Shown here piece by piece: positions 30,745-39,238 of a stretch of DNA of 64,000 nucleotides. Every line of letters begins with the position of its first letter. The stretch's first letter is position 1. The stretch comes from Aminobacter sp. AP02 (lineage in GTDB: Bacteria > Pseudomonadota > Alphaproteobacteria > Rhizobiales > Rhizobiaceae): contig NZ_QGGX01000002.1 of NCBI RefSeq assembly GCF_003148805.1, positions 1-64,000 on the forward strand. Reading direction: 5' to 3'. A program made the translations under genes and the position numbers. The notes under the pieces are model-generated. The model saw only the letters and a program-made list of their open reading frames with translations, was not told where the DNA came from and did not search any database.

Positions 30745-31935
30745 ATGCGTTTGTTGCCGGTGCTTGTTGCTTCGACGGCCTTGCTTGCGGCGCCCGCCGC
30801 GCTCGCGCAGTCGCTGAAACCGGACGAGGTGTTCAGCTCGATCACGGTCCGACCGATCAGCGAACCGAACCCGGTGCTCGGCGCCGACGGGCGCGTGCAC
30901 CTTGCTTATGAGTTGCTGGTGGTCAATCCGAGCCAGCTTTTCGTGACTCTCGAAAAGGTAGAGGCGATAGGCGAGGGCGACGGCCGCCTGTGGACCCTCG
31001 AGGGCGATGGTCTCGGCGCGATGACCACCGTCTATGGCAGCAAGGGGCGGACGCTGGCGCCGGGCGGATCGGCGGTGGTGTTCGTGGACGTCAGCTTTGC
31101 TGCAGGCGACAAGCTGCCGGGACAGCTCACCTCGCGCATCGCCGCGACACGCCAAGGTGCCGGGGCCGATGGCAAGCCGGCGCCGTTGCCTGCGGATAGT
31201 CCTATTCCATCGACCTTCAGCTTCGATGGCGCCGCAACGAAGATCGGCAAGCAAGCTGTCGTCGTTCAGCCGCCGCTGCGCGGAAAGGGCTGGGTCGCCG
31301 TCAACGGTTGCTGCGACGCGATCACGTCGCACCGCGGGGCGGTGATGTCGGTCAACGGCCAACTTCGCGTTCCCGAACGCTTCGCCATCGACTGGATCAA
31401 GCTTGACGATGAGGGTCGGGTCTTTACCGGCGACGGCTCCAAGCTTGAGAGCTACGCCTATTACGGCGCGCCCATCCACGCCGCGGCCGATGGTGTGGTG
31501 GCCAACGTCTACGACGAGGCCGGCGAGCAGGTGCCCGGCCAGGATGCCAAGGGCATCACCACTGCAAACATCGGCGGCAACATGTTAGCTGTCGACATCG
31601 GCGATGGTGCCTACGCCTTTTACGCCCATCTGCAGCGTGGCAGCCTGAAGGTGAAGCTCGGCGATCGCGTCAAGGCAGGCGATATCATCGGCCTGCTTGG
31701 CAACACCGGCAATTCGACTGCACCGCACCTGCATTTCCATGTCATGGATGGGCCTTCGCCGCTCAATGCCAATGGATTGCCGTTCGTCTTCACCGCCTTC
31801 TCCAGCCAGGGCGTGCTGGCGCCTGGCGGCGACGATGCCATCGAAAGCGGCGAGCCAGCCAAGATCGAAAGCGGGCTTTCTGGTACGCACAACAACCAGC
31901 TGCCGCTCAACAACGAGGTCGTCGACTTCGAATAG
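30745..31935 (+). CDS. Exported M23 family metallopeptidase
   Basis: 396 residues. Signal peptide 1-22 (MRLLPVLVASTALLAAPAAL, cut after LAQ). An N-terminal beta-rich region of about 200 residues precedes a LytM/M23 domain with PIHAAADGVVANVYDEAGE, YAFYAHLQRGSLKVKLGDRV and the zinc/catalytic motif APHLHFHVMDG. The first metal site normally reads HxGxD; here it is HAAADG, so the first zinc ligand set may differ from classical LytM. Probably acts on peptidoglycan or a periplasmic peptide. GGGGAGCGGGG upstream fixes the ATG at 30745. Confidence 0.85.
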   Translation: MRLLPVLVASTALLAAPAALAQSLKPDEVFSSITVRPISEPNPVLGADGRVHLAYELLVVNPSQLFVTLEKVEAIGEGDGRLWTLEGDGLGAMTTVYGSKGRTLAPGGSAVVFVDVSFAAGDKLPGQLTSRIAATRQGAGADGKPAPLPADSPIPSTFSFDGAATKIGKQAVVVQPPLRGKGWVAVNGCCDAITSHRGAVMSVNGQLRVPERFAIDWIKLDDEGRVFTGDGSKLESYAYYGAPIHAAADGVVANVYDEAGEQVPGQDAKGITTANIGGNMLAVDIGDGAYAFYAHLQRGSLKVKLGDRVKAGDIIGLLGNTGNSTAPHLHFHVMDGPSPLNANGLPFVFTAFSSQGVLAPGGDDAIESGEPAKIESGLSGTHNNQLPLNNEVVDFE

Positions 31936-31944
31936 GCTTGCCGC

Positions 31945-31974
31945 ACCGGCCGGCAGTTCTTCAGTTCGGCCGGT
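31945..31974. terminator. Hairpin in the convergent gap
   Basis: ACCGGCCG (31945-31952) pairs perfectly with CGGCCGGT (31967-31974) around a 14-nt loop, in the 38-bp gap between the convergent M23 peptidase and RidA genes. There is no T run, so termination is only inferred. Confidence 0.4.
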
Positions 31975-32354
31975 TAGCCACGCTTCAGCGCCGTCACCTC
32001 GATCTCGATCTTCATCTCGGGCTTGTTGAGCTGGCACACGATCATCGTTGCCGCAGGCCGGATGTCGCCGAATGTCTCGCCGAGGATCGGGAATACCAGG
32101 TCCACATGGGCCTGGTTGGTGATGTAATAGTGCGCGCGCACCACGTCCGCCATTTCGAAGCCACCCTCGGAGAGCGCCTTGGAGATGGTGGCGAGGCAAT
32201 TGCGCGTCTGCTCCTCGACGCTGTCGGGCATCGTCATGGTGGCATAGTCATAGCCGGTCGTGCCGGAGACGAAGCACCAGTCGCCCTGGACGACCGCCCG
32301 AGAGTAACCGGCGGTCTTCTCAAACGGCGATCCGGTGGAAATCAGCTTGCGCAT
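31974..32354 (-). CDS. RidA/YjgF family protein
   Basis: 126 residues of the trimeric RidA superfamily, enamine/imine deaminases and related hydrolases. Family features: SGTTGYDYATMTMPDSVEEQ, TRNCLATISKALSEGG, DVVRAHYYITN and the C-terminal AATMIVCQLNKPEMKIEIEV. In true RidA proteins a catalytic Arg lies near the position of the Thr in this PAATMI motif (usually P-x-R-x), so this member probably has a different activity. Its gene starts only nine bp after the stop codon of the exported-protein gene upstream on the same strand, so they share a transcript. Confidence 0.85.
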   Translation of the reverse strand: MRKLISTGSPFEKTAGYSRAVVQGDWCFVSGTTGYDYATMTMPDSVEEQTRNCLATISKALSEGGFEMADVVRAHYYITNQAHVDLVFPILGETFGDIRPAATMIVCQLNKPEMKIEIEVTALKRG

Positions 32355-32363
32355 GGAATCTCC

Positions 32364-33194
32364 TCATTGGGGCGGGATCAGCGCCTTGGTCATGGCGTCC
32401 TTGACCTCGGCTGGCCATGCGGTGAGTGTCGGCCAGGTCTTCGGTTCCGGCTTGTCGCCCTGCTGGGCGAAATAGAGCTTCTTGCCGGCGACATCGACGC
32501 CGATGAAGGCATCGGAACTGCCACAGGCATGTGGAACGCAACCGCTGGTAAACAGGATGCCGGATGCGGTCTTTTTGGTTTCGCCTGCCACGGACAGGCC
32601 AAGTGCCACTTGTTCAAGCTCGTTGCCAAGCAGTACTTGGGCAGCGGCATAAAGTTCGGCATTGGCAAAGAAATCGGAAGGATAGGTGATCTTGTCGGCG
32701 ACTATGTCGGCCCAGCTCGTCCCGGGCTGCGGCACGAAGCTCAACTCGCCCGCCACCTTCAACCCTTCCTGCGGTGACCATACACGCACGGGCGCACTGG
32801 CGCCGGGCCTGAGATAGGGAACGAAATACAGCGTATCGCCGGTGGCCGAGGCCGGTGGCGTGCCGCATTCGCCCTCGCCGACGACGGTCGACTGGATGCC
32901 CGCCTCGGTCTTCCAGGCAAGCACGGTTTGCGGGCCACAGGCATTGCCGCCGCCGCCGACGTCGAAGATCGCAACCTTGGTGCCGTTCAGGTCAACCGTG
33001 CGCTCGTAATAGGCAACGTAGTCGCGCGCCAGTTCCTTGCCATCATAAGCGAGAATCTTGTCGAGTTGCGGCGTCTCGGTAATGGTGAACGTGCCGCCTT
33101 CGAACGGGACCGTCTGCGGCGCGCTTTCCTGGGCCTGAACCGAAGAGGCGGTCAGCGCCAAAGCGAACGCGGCAAGAAGGGTGGAAGATTTCAT
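32364..33194 (-). CDS. Uncharacterised exported protein
   Basis: 276 residues. A clear signal peptide (MKSSTLLAAFALALTASSVQ, cut after AQA-like QAQ) and then a soluble domain with no family I recognise. Visible features: GGGGNACGPQTVLAWKTEAG, EGECGTPPASATGDTLYFVP and SGCVPHACGSSDAFIGVDVA, giving several Cys that could form periplasmic disulfides, and a C-terminal WPAEVKDAMTKALIPPQ. The start at 33194 gives the signal peptide; the frame extends 25 codons further without a better start. Upstream of, and nine bp from, the RidA-like gene. Confidence 0.7.
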   Translation of the reverse strand: MKSSTLLAAFALALTASSVQAQESAPQTVPFEGGTFTITETPQLDKILAYDGKELARDYVAYYERTVDLNGTKVAIFDVGGGGNACGPQTVLAWKTEAGIQSTVVGEGECGTPPASATGDTLYFVPYLRPGASAPVRVWSPQEGLKVAGELSFVPQPGTSWADIVADKITYPSDFFANAELYAAAQVLLGNELEQVALGLSVAGETKKTASGILFTSGCVPHACGSSDAFIGVDVAGKKLYFAQQGDKPEPKTWPTLTAWPAEVKDAMTKALIPPQ

Positions 33195-33311
33195 GGTCTG
33201 CTCCTCGAGATCGACCTGCGATGTCACGGAGCGGTACGCACTCCGAATCCCGACGCGCGACAATGACATGGCAAGGTGAGCCTGTCAGCCGAAGCCTGCT
33301 GCTCCAGCAAG

Positions 33312-33346
33312 AAGCCCCGCCGCGATTTCAATCGGGACGGGGCTTT
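33312..33346 (-). terminator. Hairpin after leuD
   Basis: AAGCCCCG (33312-33319) pairs with CGGGGCTT (33338-33345), with an inner imperfect CGATT/AATCG pairing. It begins about 40 bp after the leuD stop codon on the minus strand. The T run is short (GGGCTTCTT), so termination is likely but not strong. Confidence 0.5.
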
Positions 33347-33383
33347 GGAATTCCAGCCTGGGCTGTTTGCGGGCTATCGAGGC

Positions 33384-33989
33384 TCAGGCCCAGGGGCGGC
33401 TCTCGGCGACCTTCTTTTCGTAGGTGTCGATCGAGCTAGCCTTTTCCATGGTCAGGCCGATGTCGTCGAGACCGTTGAGCAGGCAGTGGCGACGGAAATC
33501 GTCGAGGTCGAACTTGACCACTCCGCCGTCGGGACCACGGATTTCCTTGGCTTCGAGATCGACCGACACGGTCGCATTGGCGCCGCGCGAGGCGTCGTCC
33601 ATCAGCTTGTCCAGGTCGTCTTGGCTGACGGTGATCGGCAGGATGCCGTTCTTGAAGCAGTTGTTGTAGAAAATGTCGGCGAAGGACGTCGAGATCACGC
33701 AGCGGATGCCGAAGTCGAGCAGCGCCCACGGTGCATGCTCACGCGACGAGCCGCAGCCGAAATTGTCGCCGGCGACCAGAATCTGCGCCTTGCGATAGGC
33801 TGGCTTGTTGAGCACGAAATCGGGATTTTCCGAACCGTCCTCATTGTAGCGCATTTCGGCGAAAAGCCCGGTACCAAGGCCGGTGCGCTTGATCGTCTTG
33901 AGATAATCCTTGGGGATGATCATGTCGGTGTCGACATTGACGATCGGCAGCGGCGCTGCGACGCCGGTGAGCTTGGTGAATTTTTCCAT
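33384..33989 (-). CDS. leuD: 3-isopropylmalate dehydratase small subunit
   Basis: 201 residues, typical of LeuD; with LeuC it isomerises 2- to 3-isopropylmalate in leucine synthesis. [20 protein letters not shown] and [13 protein letters not shown] begin the swivel domain; [20 protein letters not shown] is the substrate-binding signature; [15 protein letters not shown] follows. The start at MEKF is fixed by homology; an in-frame start 18 codons upstream is unlikely. leuC is not in the window, so the dehydratase genes are unlinked here. Confidence 0.95.
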   Translation of the reverse strand: MEKFTKLTGVAAPLPIVNVDTDMIIPKDYLKTIKRTGLGTGLFAEMRYNEDGSENPDFVLNKPAYRKAQILVAGDNFGCGSSREHAPWALLDFGIRCVISTSFADIFYNNCFKNGILPITVSQDDLDKLMDDASRGANATVSVDLEAKEIRGPDGGVVKFDLDDFRRHCLLNGLDDIGLTMEKASSIDTYEKKVAESRPWA

Positions 33990-34124
33990 GGCTTTGTGCC
34001 CGTCTGGTTGTTGCGGGGATTTGGCTTGCCCCGCTTTACACAAGCTTGGCCGGGAATCAAAGCGTTTCGACGCAGGGTCAAGCGGCGCGCCGCAGCTTCG
34101 CGCGGCGCGTCGAAAAGGTGTGGC

Positions 34125-35039
34125 TTACTTCGAAGGCGTCACGCCATAGACGCGGGCGATGTCATCGAGCAGCAGGTTCGCCGCAATGGCGCCGCCGGCG
34201 GTGTTCCACACGGCATCGTCGACCGCTACGGCATTGCCTGCCTTGACCACCGGCAGGTTCTGCCACAGCGGCTCGGCCAGCCAGTCGTCGGCCTGGCTGC
34301 TCGCCTTGCCGTTGCCGGTCTCGTAGACGAAGTAGAACAGACGATCGCCGTCGAATTCGGGGATGCGTTCCTTGGTCACGTCGTCGGCGAAGCCCGGCTT
34401 GTCCTGGACCGCGGGCCGCTGGATGCCGATCTGCGCGAAGATCATGCCGGGGAAGGTGTCCTTGTAGTAGATGCGGGTCAGGCCCGGCATGAAGCGGATC
34501 AGCGACACTTTTTCCGCTTTCTTGTCGCCCAGTGCTTCACCCAGCTTGGCCGCCTTGTCGTCGAACGCCTTCAGCTGTGCGTCGCCTTCCGCCTTCTTGC
34601 CAAGCGCATCGGCATAAAGCGTGAAGTTCATCTTCCAGTCGCCGCGCAGGCGCTCCGACATGACCGTCGGCGCGATCGCCGAAAGCTGGTCGTAGATCTT
34701 TTCCTGGCGCGTCTTGTTGCCGAGGATCAGGTCGGGCTGCAGGCCGGCGATCAGCTCGAGATTGATAGCCGATTCCTCGCCCACCACTTCGACACCTTCC
34801 ATCTTGTCGGCGATGTGTTTGTACCAGGGCGAGCCGGTCCACGAGCGGACCGCGCCGACAGGCTTGAAGCCGAGGGCCAGAACGGCCTCGGTGCCCTCGT
34901 TGGTCAGCACGACGATGCGCTGCGGATTTTCTGGCACGTCGGTCACGCCCATGGCGTGCTTGACTTCGTGGGCGAAGGCGGCGCTGACAGCCAAGGCCGA
35001 GAAGGCCAGGCCGAGGGCGGCTTTGACGAAGAGCTTCAT
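34125..35039 (-). CDS. Iron-siderophore ABC transporter, periplasmic binding protein
   Basis: 304 residues of the FepB/FhuD-like class III substrate-binding fold. Signal peptide 1-23 (KLFVKAALGLAFSALAVSAA, cut after AFA-H). The domain begins NPQRIVVLTNEGTEAVLALG, continues with LELIAGLQPDLILGNKTRQE and ends with a helical C-terminal lobe. It would bind a ferric-siderophore (or related chelate) in the periplasm and deliver it to the permease pair encoded divergently at 35129-37200. A TGA-N9-TCA iron-response box lies between the two units. Ligand not predictable. Confidence 0.9.
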   Translation of the reverse strand: MKLFVKAALGLAFSALAVSAAFAHEVKHAMGVTDVPENPQRIVVLTNEGTEAVLALGFKPVGAVRSWTGSPWYKHIADKMEGVEVVGEESAINLELIAGLQPDLILGNKTRQEKIYDQLSAIAPTVMSERLRGDWKMNFTLYADALGKKAEGDAQLKAFDDKAAKLGEALGDKKAEKVSLIRFMPGLTRIYYKDTFPGMIFAQIGIQRPAVQDKPGFADDVTKERIPEFDGDRLFYFVYETGNGKASSQADDWLAEPLWQNLPVVKAGNAVAVDDAVWNTAGGAIAANLLLDDIARVYGVTPSK

Positions 35040-35098
35040 GGCTATGCTCCAAAACTTGACGGGGTCGAGAAGGTTTGGCAAAGGGTCAGAACAAACCC

Positions 35099-35113
35099 TG
35101 ACTGTCAAGATCA
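35099..35113. promoter_or_regulatory. Candidate RirA iron-responsive operator (IRO box)
   Basis: TGA-CTGTCAAGA-TCA at 35099-35113 matches the rhizobial IRO pattern TGA-N9-TCA exactly. It lies in the 89 bp between the divergent siderophore-binding-protein gene (start 35039) and the permease operon (start 35129). RirA represses such genes when iron is plentiful; one box could control both directions. Confidence 0.6.
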
Positions 35114-35128
35114 TATTAAGGCCCGCGC

Positions 35129-36151
35129 GTGCCCCTCGCTTCGTCGACCACGAGCAACCGAGCGCCTTGGCGCATCGGCCAACGCGCGCTGTTCTTGCTG
35201 CTCGGCGCGTCGCTTCTGGTGCTGATGTATCTCAGTCTCGCGCTCGGATACCGCCTCTACGCACCGACCGAAATCTGGGGCGCGCTGACCGCGTTCGACG
35301 GCAGTGAAACCGACGTCGTCATTCGCGATTTGCGCCTGCCGCGCGCCTTGATGGCGCCGATGGTCGGTGCTGCGCTCGGCATCGCCGGCGTGCTGGTCCA
35401 GACGCTGGCGCGCAATCGCATCGCCTCGCCCGACACGCTTGGCCTGAATGCCGGTGCCGCCTTCGCGGTGGTCATGGCAAGTGGCATTTTCGGTGTCGCT
35501 TCACTGCCCGGCCTGTCCGTCGCCGCCGCTGCCGGGGCACTTGGCACCAGCTTCATCGTCTTTGGCCTCGCGGCCGCCGCCGGCGGCATCTCGCCGCTGC
35601 GCATCGTTTTGGTCGGCGTCACCTTCGCCGGGCTGTTCGACAGCTTCGTCAACGTCGTGTTGACCGTCAACGAAACCATGCTCGACCAGCTGCTGTTCTG
35701 GCTTGCCGGTTCGTTTGCCGACCGCAAGATCGAGCTGGCGCTCAACGGCCTGCCGTTCGTACTGGTGGGCGGCGTGCTGGCATTTTCCCTGGCGCGCTCG
35801 CTCGATATCCTGCAGACCGACGACTCGACGGCGCGTGGTCTTGGCGTGCCGTTGGGCGTGGTGCGTGGTCTCAGCTTCGTGTCGGTGGCGCTGCTGTCCG
35901 GCGCGGCAGTCGCCATGGCCGGGCCGGTTTTGTTCGTCGGGCTGGTGGTGCCGCATGCGGCGCGCGCGCTGGTCGGGCTCGACCATCGGCTGCAGATCGT
36001 CGCCGCTGCCCTCGTCGGGGCGCTCTATACCACGCTTGCCGACATCGTCGCGCGCTTCGTCATTTATCCGCGTGAGGCGCCGGTGGGGGCGATCACCGCC
36101 ATCGTCGGCGGTTGCCTGCTGCTTGTCCTGCTCAGGAGGCGCGCCGCATGA
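35129..36151 (+). CDS. Iron-siderophore ABC transporter permease (FecCD family)
   Basis: 340 residues with the many hydrophobic helices of FecCD/BtuC permeases. RDLRLPRALMAPMVGAALGI, then AGVLVQTLARNRIASPDTLG, is the family signature after the first helix; GPVLFVGLVVPHAARALVGL (with the GLVVPH coupling-helix region) lies near the C-terminus. Start is a GTG with AAGG 8-11 bases upstream. The next permease gene starts inside its stop codon (ATGA), so the two form a heterodimeric channel, energised by the ATPase gene that follows. Confidence 0.92.
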   Translation: MPLASSTTSNRAPWRIGQRALFLLLGASLLVLMYLSLALGYRLYAPTEIWGALTAFDGSETDVVIRDLRLPRALMAPMVGAALGIAGVLVQTLARNRIASPDTLGLNAGAAFAVVMASGIFGVASLPGLSVAAAAGALGTSFIVFGLAAAAGGISPLRIVLVGVTFAGLFDSFVNVVLTVNETMLDQLLFWLAGSFADRKIELALNGLPFVLVGGVLAFSLARSLDILQTDDSTARGLGVPLGVVRGLSFVSVALLSGAAVAMAGPVLFVGLVVPHAARALVGLDHRLQIVAAALVGALYTTLADIVARFVIYPREAPVGAITAIVGGCLLLVLLRRRAA

Positions 36152-37200
36152 GTGTGCTCTCGCCTCGCTTGTCGCCGGCGTTGCTTAGGCTCAATCGCCG
36201 CGCCTGGATCGCCGTGGGCGTCATTGCCGCCGTTGCCCTTGTGGTTGCCATTGGCGGCATCGGCTTCGGCTCGACCTGGATCGACCCGCGCCGCGTCGTC
36301 GAGATCCTGTCTGGCGGCGGCGCGCGCGGCGAACGGGTCGTGGTGCTGCAGTTGCGCGCGCCGCGCGTCGTCATCGCCGCCCTTGCCGGCGGCGCCATGG
36401 CCGTCGCCGGCTACCTCTTGCAGAAGGTGACACGCAACGAGCTGGCCTCGCCGGGCGTGCTCGGCGTCATCGGCGGCGCCGGCCTAGGCGTTGTGATCTT
36501 CCTCGCGCTGCTGTCGGACGAGAGCAATTCGCTTGTCACCTCGATCGTCTGGCAACCTGTCGCGGCGATGATCGGCGCCTGCGTTGCCATCTCGGCGGTG
36601 TTCCTGCTGTCGGGCCAGCAGGCGTCGTCTGCAGTGCGGCTGTTGTTGTTTGGCATCGCGGTGGGCGCGGTGTGCAAGGCGGCAACGCTGATCCTGATGA
36701 TCGTCGGGCCGATCTATCGCACGACCCAGGCCAGCCGCTGGCTTGCGGGTGCGGTCAACGAGATCAACTGGGGCGAGGTCCAGGTCGTTGCCATCGGGCT
36801 CGCCATCGCCATGGTCGGTGTCTTTGCGGTCGCGCGTCGCCTGCCGCCCGCCGACCTCGACGAGGTCTCGGCGCGTGGCATCGGGCTCAACCTGCCGGTG
36901 TTCCGCATCCTGGTCTTCGCGCTCGCATCGGCGCTGACGGCACTCGCGGTCGCCTTCGCCGGCGGCGTCGGCTTCATCGGCCTGATGGCGCCGCATCTGG
37001 CGCGGCTGATCGTCGGGCGGCCGGTCCTGCCCGGCATCGTCGCCAGCTTTCTTCTGGGTGCGATCATGCTGATCGGCGCCGATCTGATCGTACGCGTGCT
37101 GTTTGCGCCGACCGAAGTGCCTGCCGGCACGGTCACGGCGGTGATCGGCACGCCCTATTTCCTCTACCTCGTGCTGCGCAGGGGAAGCACCAATGGATAA
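36148..37200 (+). CDS. Iron-siderophore ABC transporter permease (FecCD family), second subunit
   Basis: 350 residues, second FecCD permease. VVLQLRAPRVVIAALAGGAM, then AVAGYLLQKVTRNELASPGV, is the family signature; FAGGVGFIGLMAPHLARLIV is the C-terminal coupling region. About nine to ten hydrophobic helices are visible. It starts at the ATG of an ATGA overlap with the preceding permease (AGGAGG just upstream) and its last eight bases overlap the ATPase gene, so the three are translationally coupled. Confidence 0.92.
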   Translation: MSVLSPRLSPALLRLNRRAWIAVGVIAAVALVVAIGGIGFGSTWIDPRRVVEILSGGGARGERVVVLQLRAPRVVIAALAGGAMAVAGYLLQKVTRNELASPGVLGVIGGAGLGVVIFLALLSDESNSLVTSIVWQPVAAMIGACVAISAVFLLSGQQASSAVRLLLFGIAVGAVCKAATLILMIVGPIYRTTQASRWLAGAVNEINWGEVQVVAIGLAIAMVGVFAVARRLPPADLDEVSARGIGLNLPVFRILVFALASALTALAVAFAGGVGFIGLMAPHLARLIVGRPVLPGIVASFLLGAIMLIGADLIVRVLFAPTEVPAGTVTAVIGTPYFLYLVLRRGSTNG

Positions 37201-38008
37201 AGCCATCAGCGTTCGCGCCCTGACTGTCGCTTATGGCGCCACCACCGCGCTCGACAGCGTCGATCTTGGCATTCCCAAGGGCAAGATCACCGTGCTTGCC
37301 GGGCCCAATGGCTGCGGCAAGTCCACCTTGCTGCGCGCCATCCGCCGCCTGCATCAGCCGAAATCCGGCGACATCCATCTTGGCGACGTGCCGATATCGG
37401 GGCTCAAGGAAAAGGAACTCGCCCGCCACATCGGCCTGCTTGCGCAAAACCCTTCGGCGCCCGACGACATGAGCGTCGAGGAACTGGTCCGGCTCGGGCG
37501 CTACCCGCACCAGACCATGCTGCAGCCCTGGAGTGCCGCCGATGGCGAGGCCATCCAGGCGGCGATGTTCGGCACCGGTGTCTCGCATCTCGCCGACCGC
37601 CGCCTCGGCTCGCTGTCGGGCGGGCAGCTGCAGCGCGTCTGGATCGCCATGGTCCTGGCGCAGGAGACCGACGTCATCTGCCTCGACGAGCCGGTCAACC
37701 ACCTCGATATGGCGCATCAGATCGATTGCCTCGACCTCGTCACCCGGCTCAACCGCGAGCACGGCCGCACCGTCGTGCTGGTCCTGCACGACCTCAACCT
37801 TGCCGCGCGCTACGCCGACCGGCTGGTGTTCATGAAAGGCGGCGGGCTGGTCGCCGAGGGCGAGCCCGACACGCTGATGAGCGAGGCGCTGATCGAAGAC
37901 GTGTTCGGCATCAGCTGCCGGGTCATCGTCGACCCTGTGCACCAGCGCCCGCTGTGCATCCCGATCCGCAATTCGACGCCGCGCTTCCGCCCGGAACAGA
38001 CTGCCTGA
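37193..38008 (+). CDS. Iron-siderophore ABC transporter ATPase (FecE/FhuC type)
   Basis: 271-residue ABC ATPase. Walker A GPNGCGKSTLL (about 38-48), Q-loop GLLAQNPSAPDDMSVEELV, signature LSGGQLQRVWIAMVLAQ, Walker B VICLDEPVNHLDM and switch VLVLHDLNLAARYADRLVFM, all intact. GRYPHQTM is the usual siderophore-ATPase segment. Completes the importer with the two permeases upstream and the divergent binding protein. A strong terminator follows three bp after the stop codon. Confidence 0.94.
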   Translation: MDKAISVRALTVAYGATTALDSVDLGIPKGKITVLAGPNGCGKSTLLRAIRRLHQPKSGDIHLGDVPISGLKEKELARHIGLLAQNPSAPDDMSVEELVRLGRYPHQTMLQPWSAADGEAIQAAMFGTGVSHLADRRLGSLSGGQLQRVWIAMVLAQETDVICLDEPVNHLDMAHQIDCLDLVTRLNREHGRTVVLVLHDLNLAARYADRLVFMKGGGLVAEGEPDTLMSEALIEDVFGISCRVIVDPVHQRPLCIPIRNSTPRFRPEQTA

Positions 38009-38011
38009 AGC

Positions 38012-38053
38012 AAAAAAGGCCGTGGATCGCCTCGACGTTCCACGGCCTTTTTT
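38012..38053. terminator. Bidirectional terminator
   Basis: A6-GGCCGTGGA (38012-38026) pairs with TCCACGGCC-T6 (38039-38053). With A and T runs on either side, it ends both the siderophore importer operon (plus) and the gene at 38070-38513 (minus). Confidence 0.9.
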
Positions 38054-38069
38054 CAGGCTTGGCGCAGCC

Positions 38070-38513
38070 TCAGGCGCGTTCGAGCGCCATCACGCCGGTT
38101 TCGGTGCCGGTGAGGCGGCGCGAGCGGCCGTCGGCGCCGACCACCATCTGGATGCGCCGGCGTTCCGACGAAAACAGCTTCGAGGTCGATACGTCCACCG
38201 GCGGGTTGAAGGCGATGGTGACGCGCCAGAGATCCGGCTTGATCGTCTCTTCGAGACCGATGACGCGGCCTTTGGCCGGATTGCCGTTAAACGTCCCCGA
38301 CACCGTTTCGCCGACGGCGAACGGTACGCCGGAAATAGCGCTCTCGGTTTTGGTTTCGCTGGGACGCGCGGCAAGCGTGTTCCAGTCACGCGCGCCTTCC
38401 TGGCGGGCGACGAGTTCCAGCGCCTTGGCGTGGCTGATCGAGATGCCCTCAGTGGCGAGCGCGCCGCGCAGCCTGCGGGCATTGGTCTTGTAGTCGGTCT
38501 GACCTGTGGTCAT
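38070..38513 (-). CDS. Glyoxalase-superfamily-like small protein
   Basis: 147 residues. The N-terminal 50 residues, YKTNARRLRGALATEGISIS followed by HAKALELVARQEGARDWNTL, form the helical module found in proteins annotated as glyoxalase-related (HxxALE...GxxxWNxL pattern). The remaining beta-rich part (ETVSGTFNGNPAKGRVIGLE, then WRVTIAFNPPVDVSTS) lacks the metal-binding residues of true glyoxalase I, so catalysis is doubtful. No signal peptide. Start at MTTGQTDY (GGAGCGAAACC upstream) rather than 18 codons earlier. Role unknown. Confidence 0.72.
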   Translation of the reverse strand: MTTGQTDYKTNARRLRGALATEGISISHAKALELVARQEGARDWNTLAARPSETKTESAISGVPFAVGETVSGTFNGNPAKGRVIGLEETIKPDLWRVTIAFNPPVDVSTSKLFSSERRRIQMVVGADGRSRRLTGTETGVMALERA

Positions 38514-38820
38514 GGTTTCGCTCCTTCGCGATGGGCGAACGGCGTGGTGAAAGTCGGGAGCCCGCATTGCCGCTTCGGCCGTCGCATCGACAGGGAAACG
38601 AAACTTTCGAGGGAAGCTTCACCAGGCCTTGCGGCTGCGGACGGCAGGGGCTTCCCGCCCTTGATCGCCCTCAGATAGGATCAAGCAGGCGCCCCGTCAA
38701 TGAGGGGCGCCAAAGGCTGAATTTCAGGCCGATCGCCTTCATCGATTTCCTTGCCGAAAAGACGCGCACGCCGTGAGGCCATTGCATCGCCGGGCGCACG
38801 CACTATTTTGAAGGGGTGCG
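38514..38820. other. 307-bp intergenic region with one perfect inverted repeat
   Basis: No gene is supported here. GGCGCCCC (38688-38695) and GGGGCGCC (38704-38711) form a perfect 8-bp stem around GTCAATGA, without a T run on either strand. It could be a protein-binding palindrome or a remnant of the local repeats. AAGGGGTGCG at the right edge is the ribosome binding site for 38821. Confidence 0.5.
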
Positions 38821-39186
38821 ATGGTCCGCGCGGAGAGGTTGAGGCTGTTGATACGTTCGATGGCGAAACTGAAGGCAGGTTTGGTGGCGGCAGGCTTGAT
38901 GCTTGCCGGCGCACAGGCTACCTTTGCGCTTGATCTGACAGTTCAGACAGCCCCCAATGTGCTGACGGTGCAGCCGCTTCCCAATCTGCTTGCCCGCGAG
39001 GGAAGGCTCAACGAGTTGCAGATATTGCAGAGCCGTCAGGATCGTTTGAACTACCAGTTCCAACAGCAGCAGTATCGCGAGCAGGACCGTCAGGCCGTCG
39101 TGCCGATGCGGCCCGAGGTGCCAGTCATGAAGCCGAGCTGCCAGATCCAGCCTTTCGGCAACATTTTCCGGACCGTCTGCCGATAG
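38821..39186 (+). CDS. Small exported protein, uncharacterised
   Basis: 121 residues from the ATG at 38821 (preceded by AAGGGG), or 108 from the ATG at 38860, which gives a shorter signal peptide n-region (AKLKAGLVAAGLMLAGAQAT, cut after FA). The mature part is a basic, Gln-rich stretch (ELQILQSRQDRLNYQFQQQQ) probably helical or coiled, ending with two Cys (SCQIQPFGNIFRTVCR) that could form a disulfide. I do not recognise the family; similar small periplasmic proteins are common in rhizobia. Confidence 0.65.
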   Translation: MVRAERLRLLIRSMAKLKAGLVAAGLMLAGAQATFALDLTVQTAPNVLTVQPLPNLLAREGRLNELQILQSRQDRLNYQFQQQQYREQDRQAVVPMRPEVPVMKPSCQIQPFGNIFRTVCR

Positions 39187-39238
39187 GCGCTTGCCCTCAC
39201 GCTCAGCATGTCGAAGCTTGTCTTGCGGGCACGCAGGA

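Noticed and set aside
38688-38711. Perfect inverted repeat as a terminator
   Set aside because: No T run on either strand and no gene ending beside it; kept only as a palindrome in the intergenic description.
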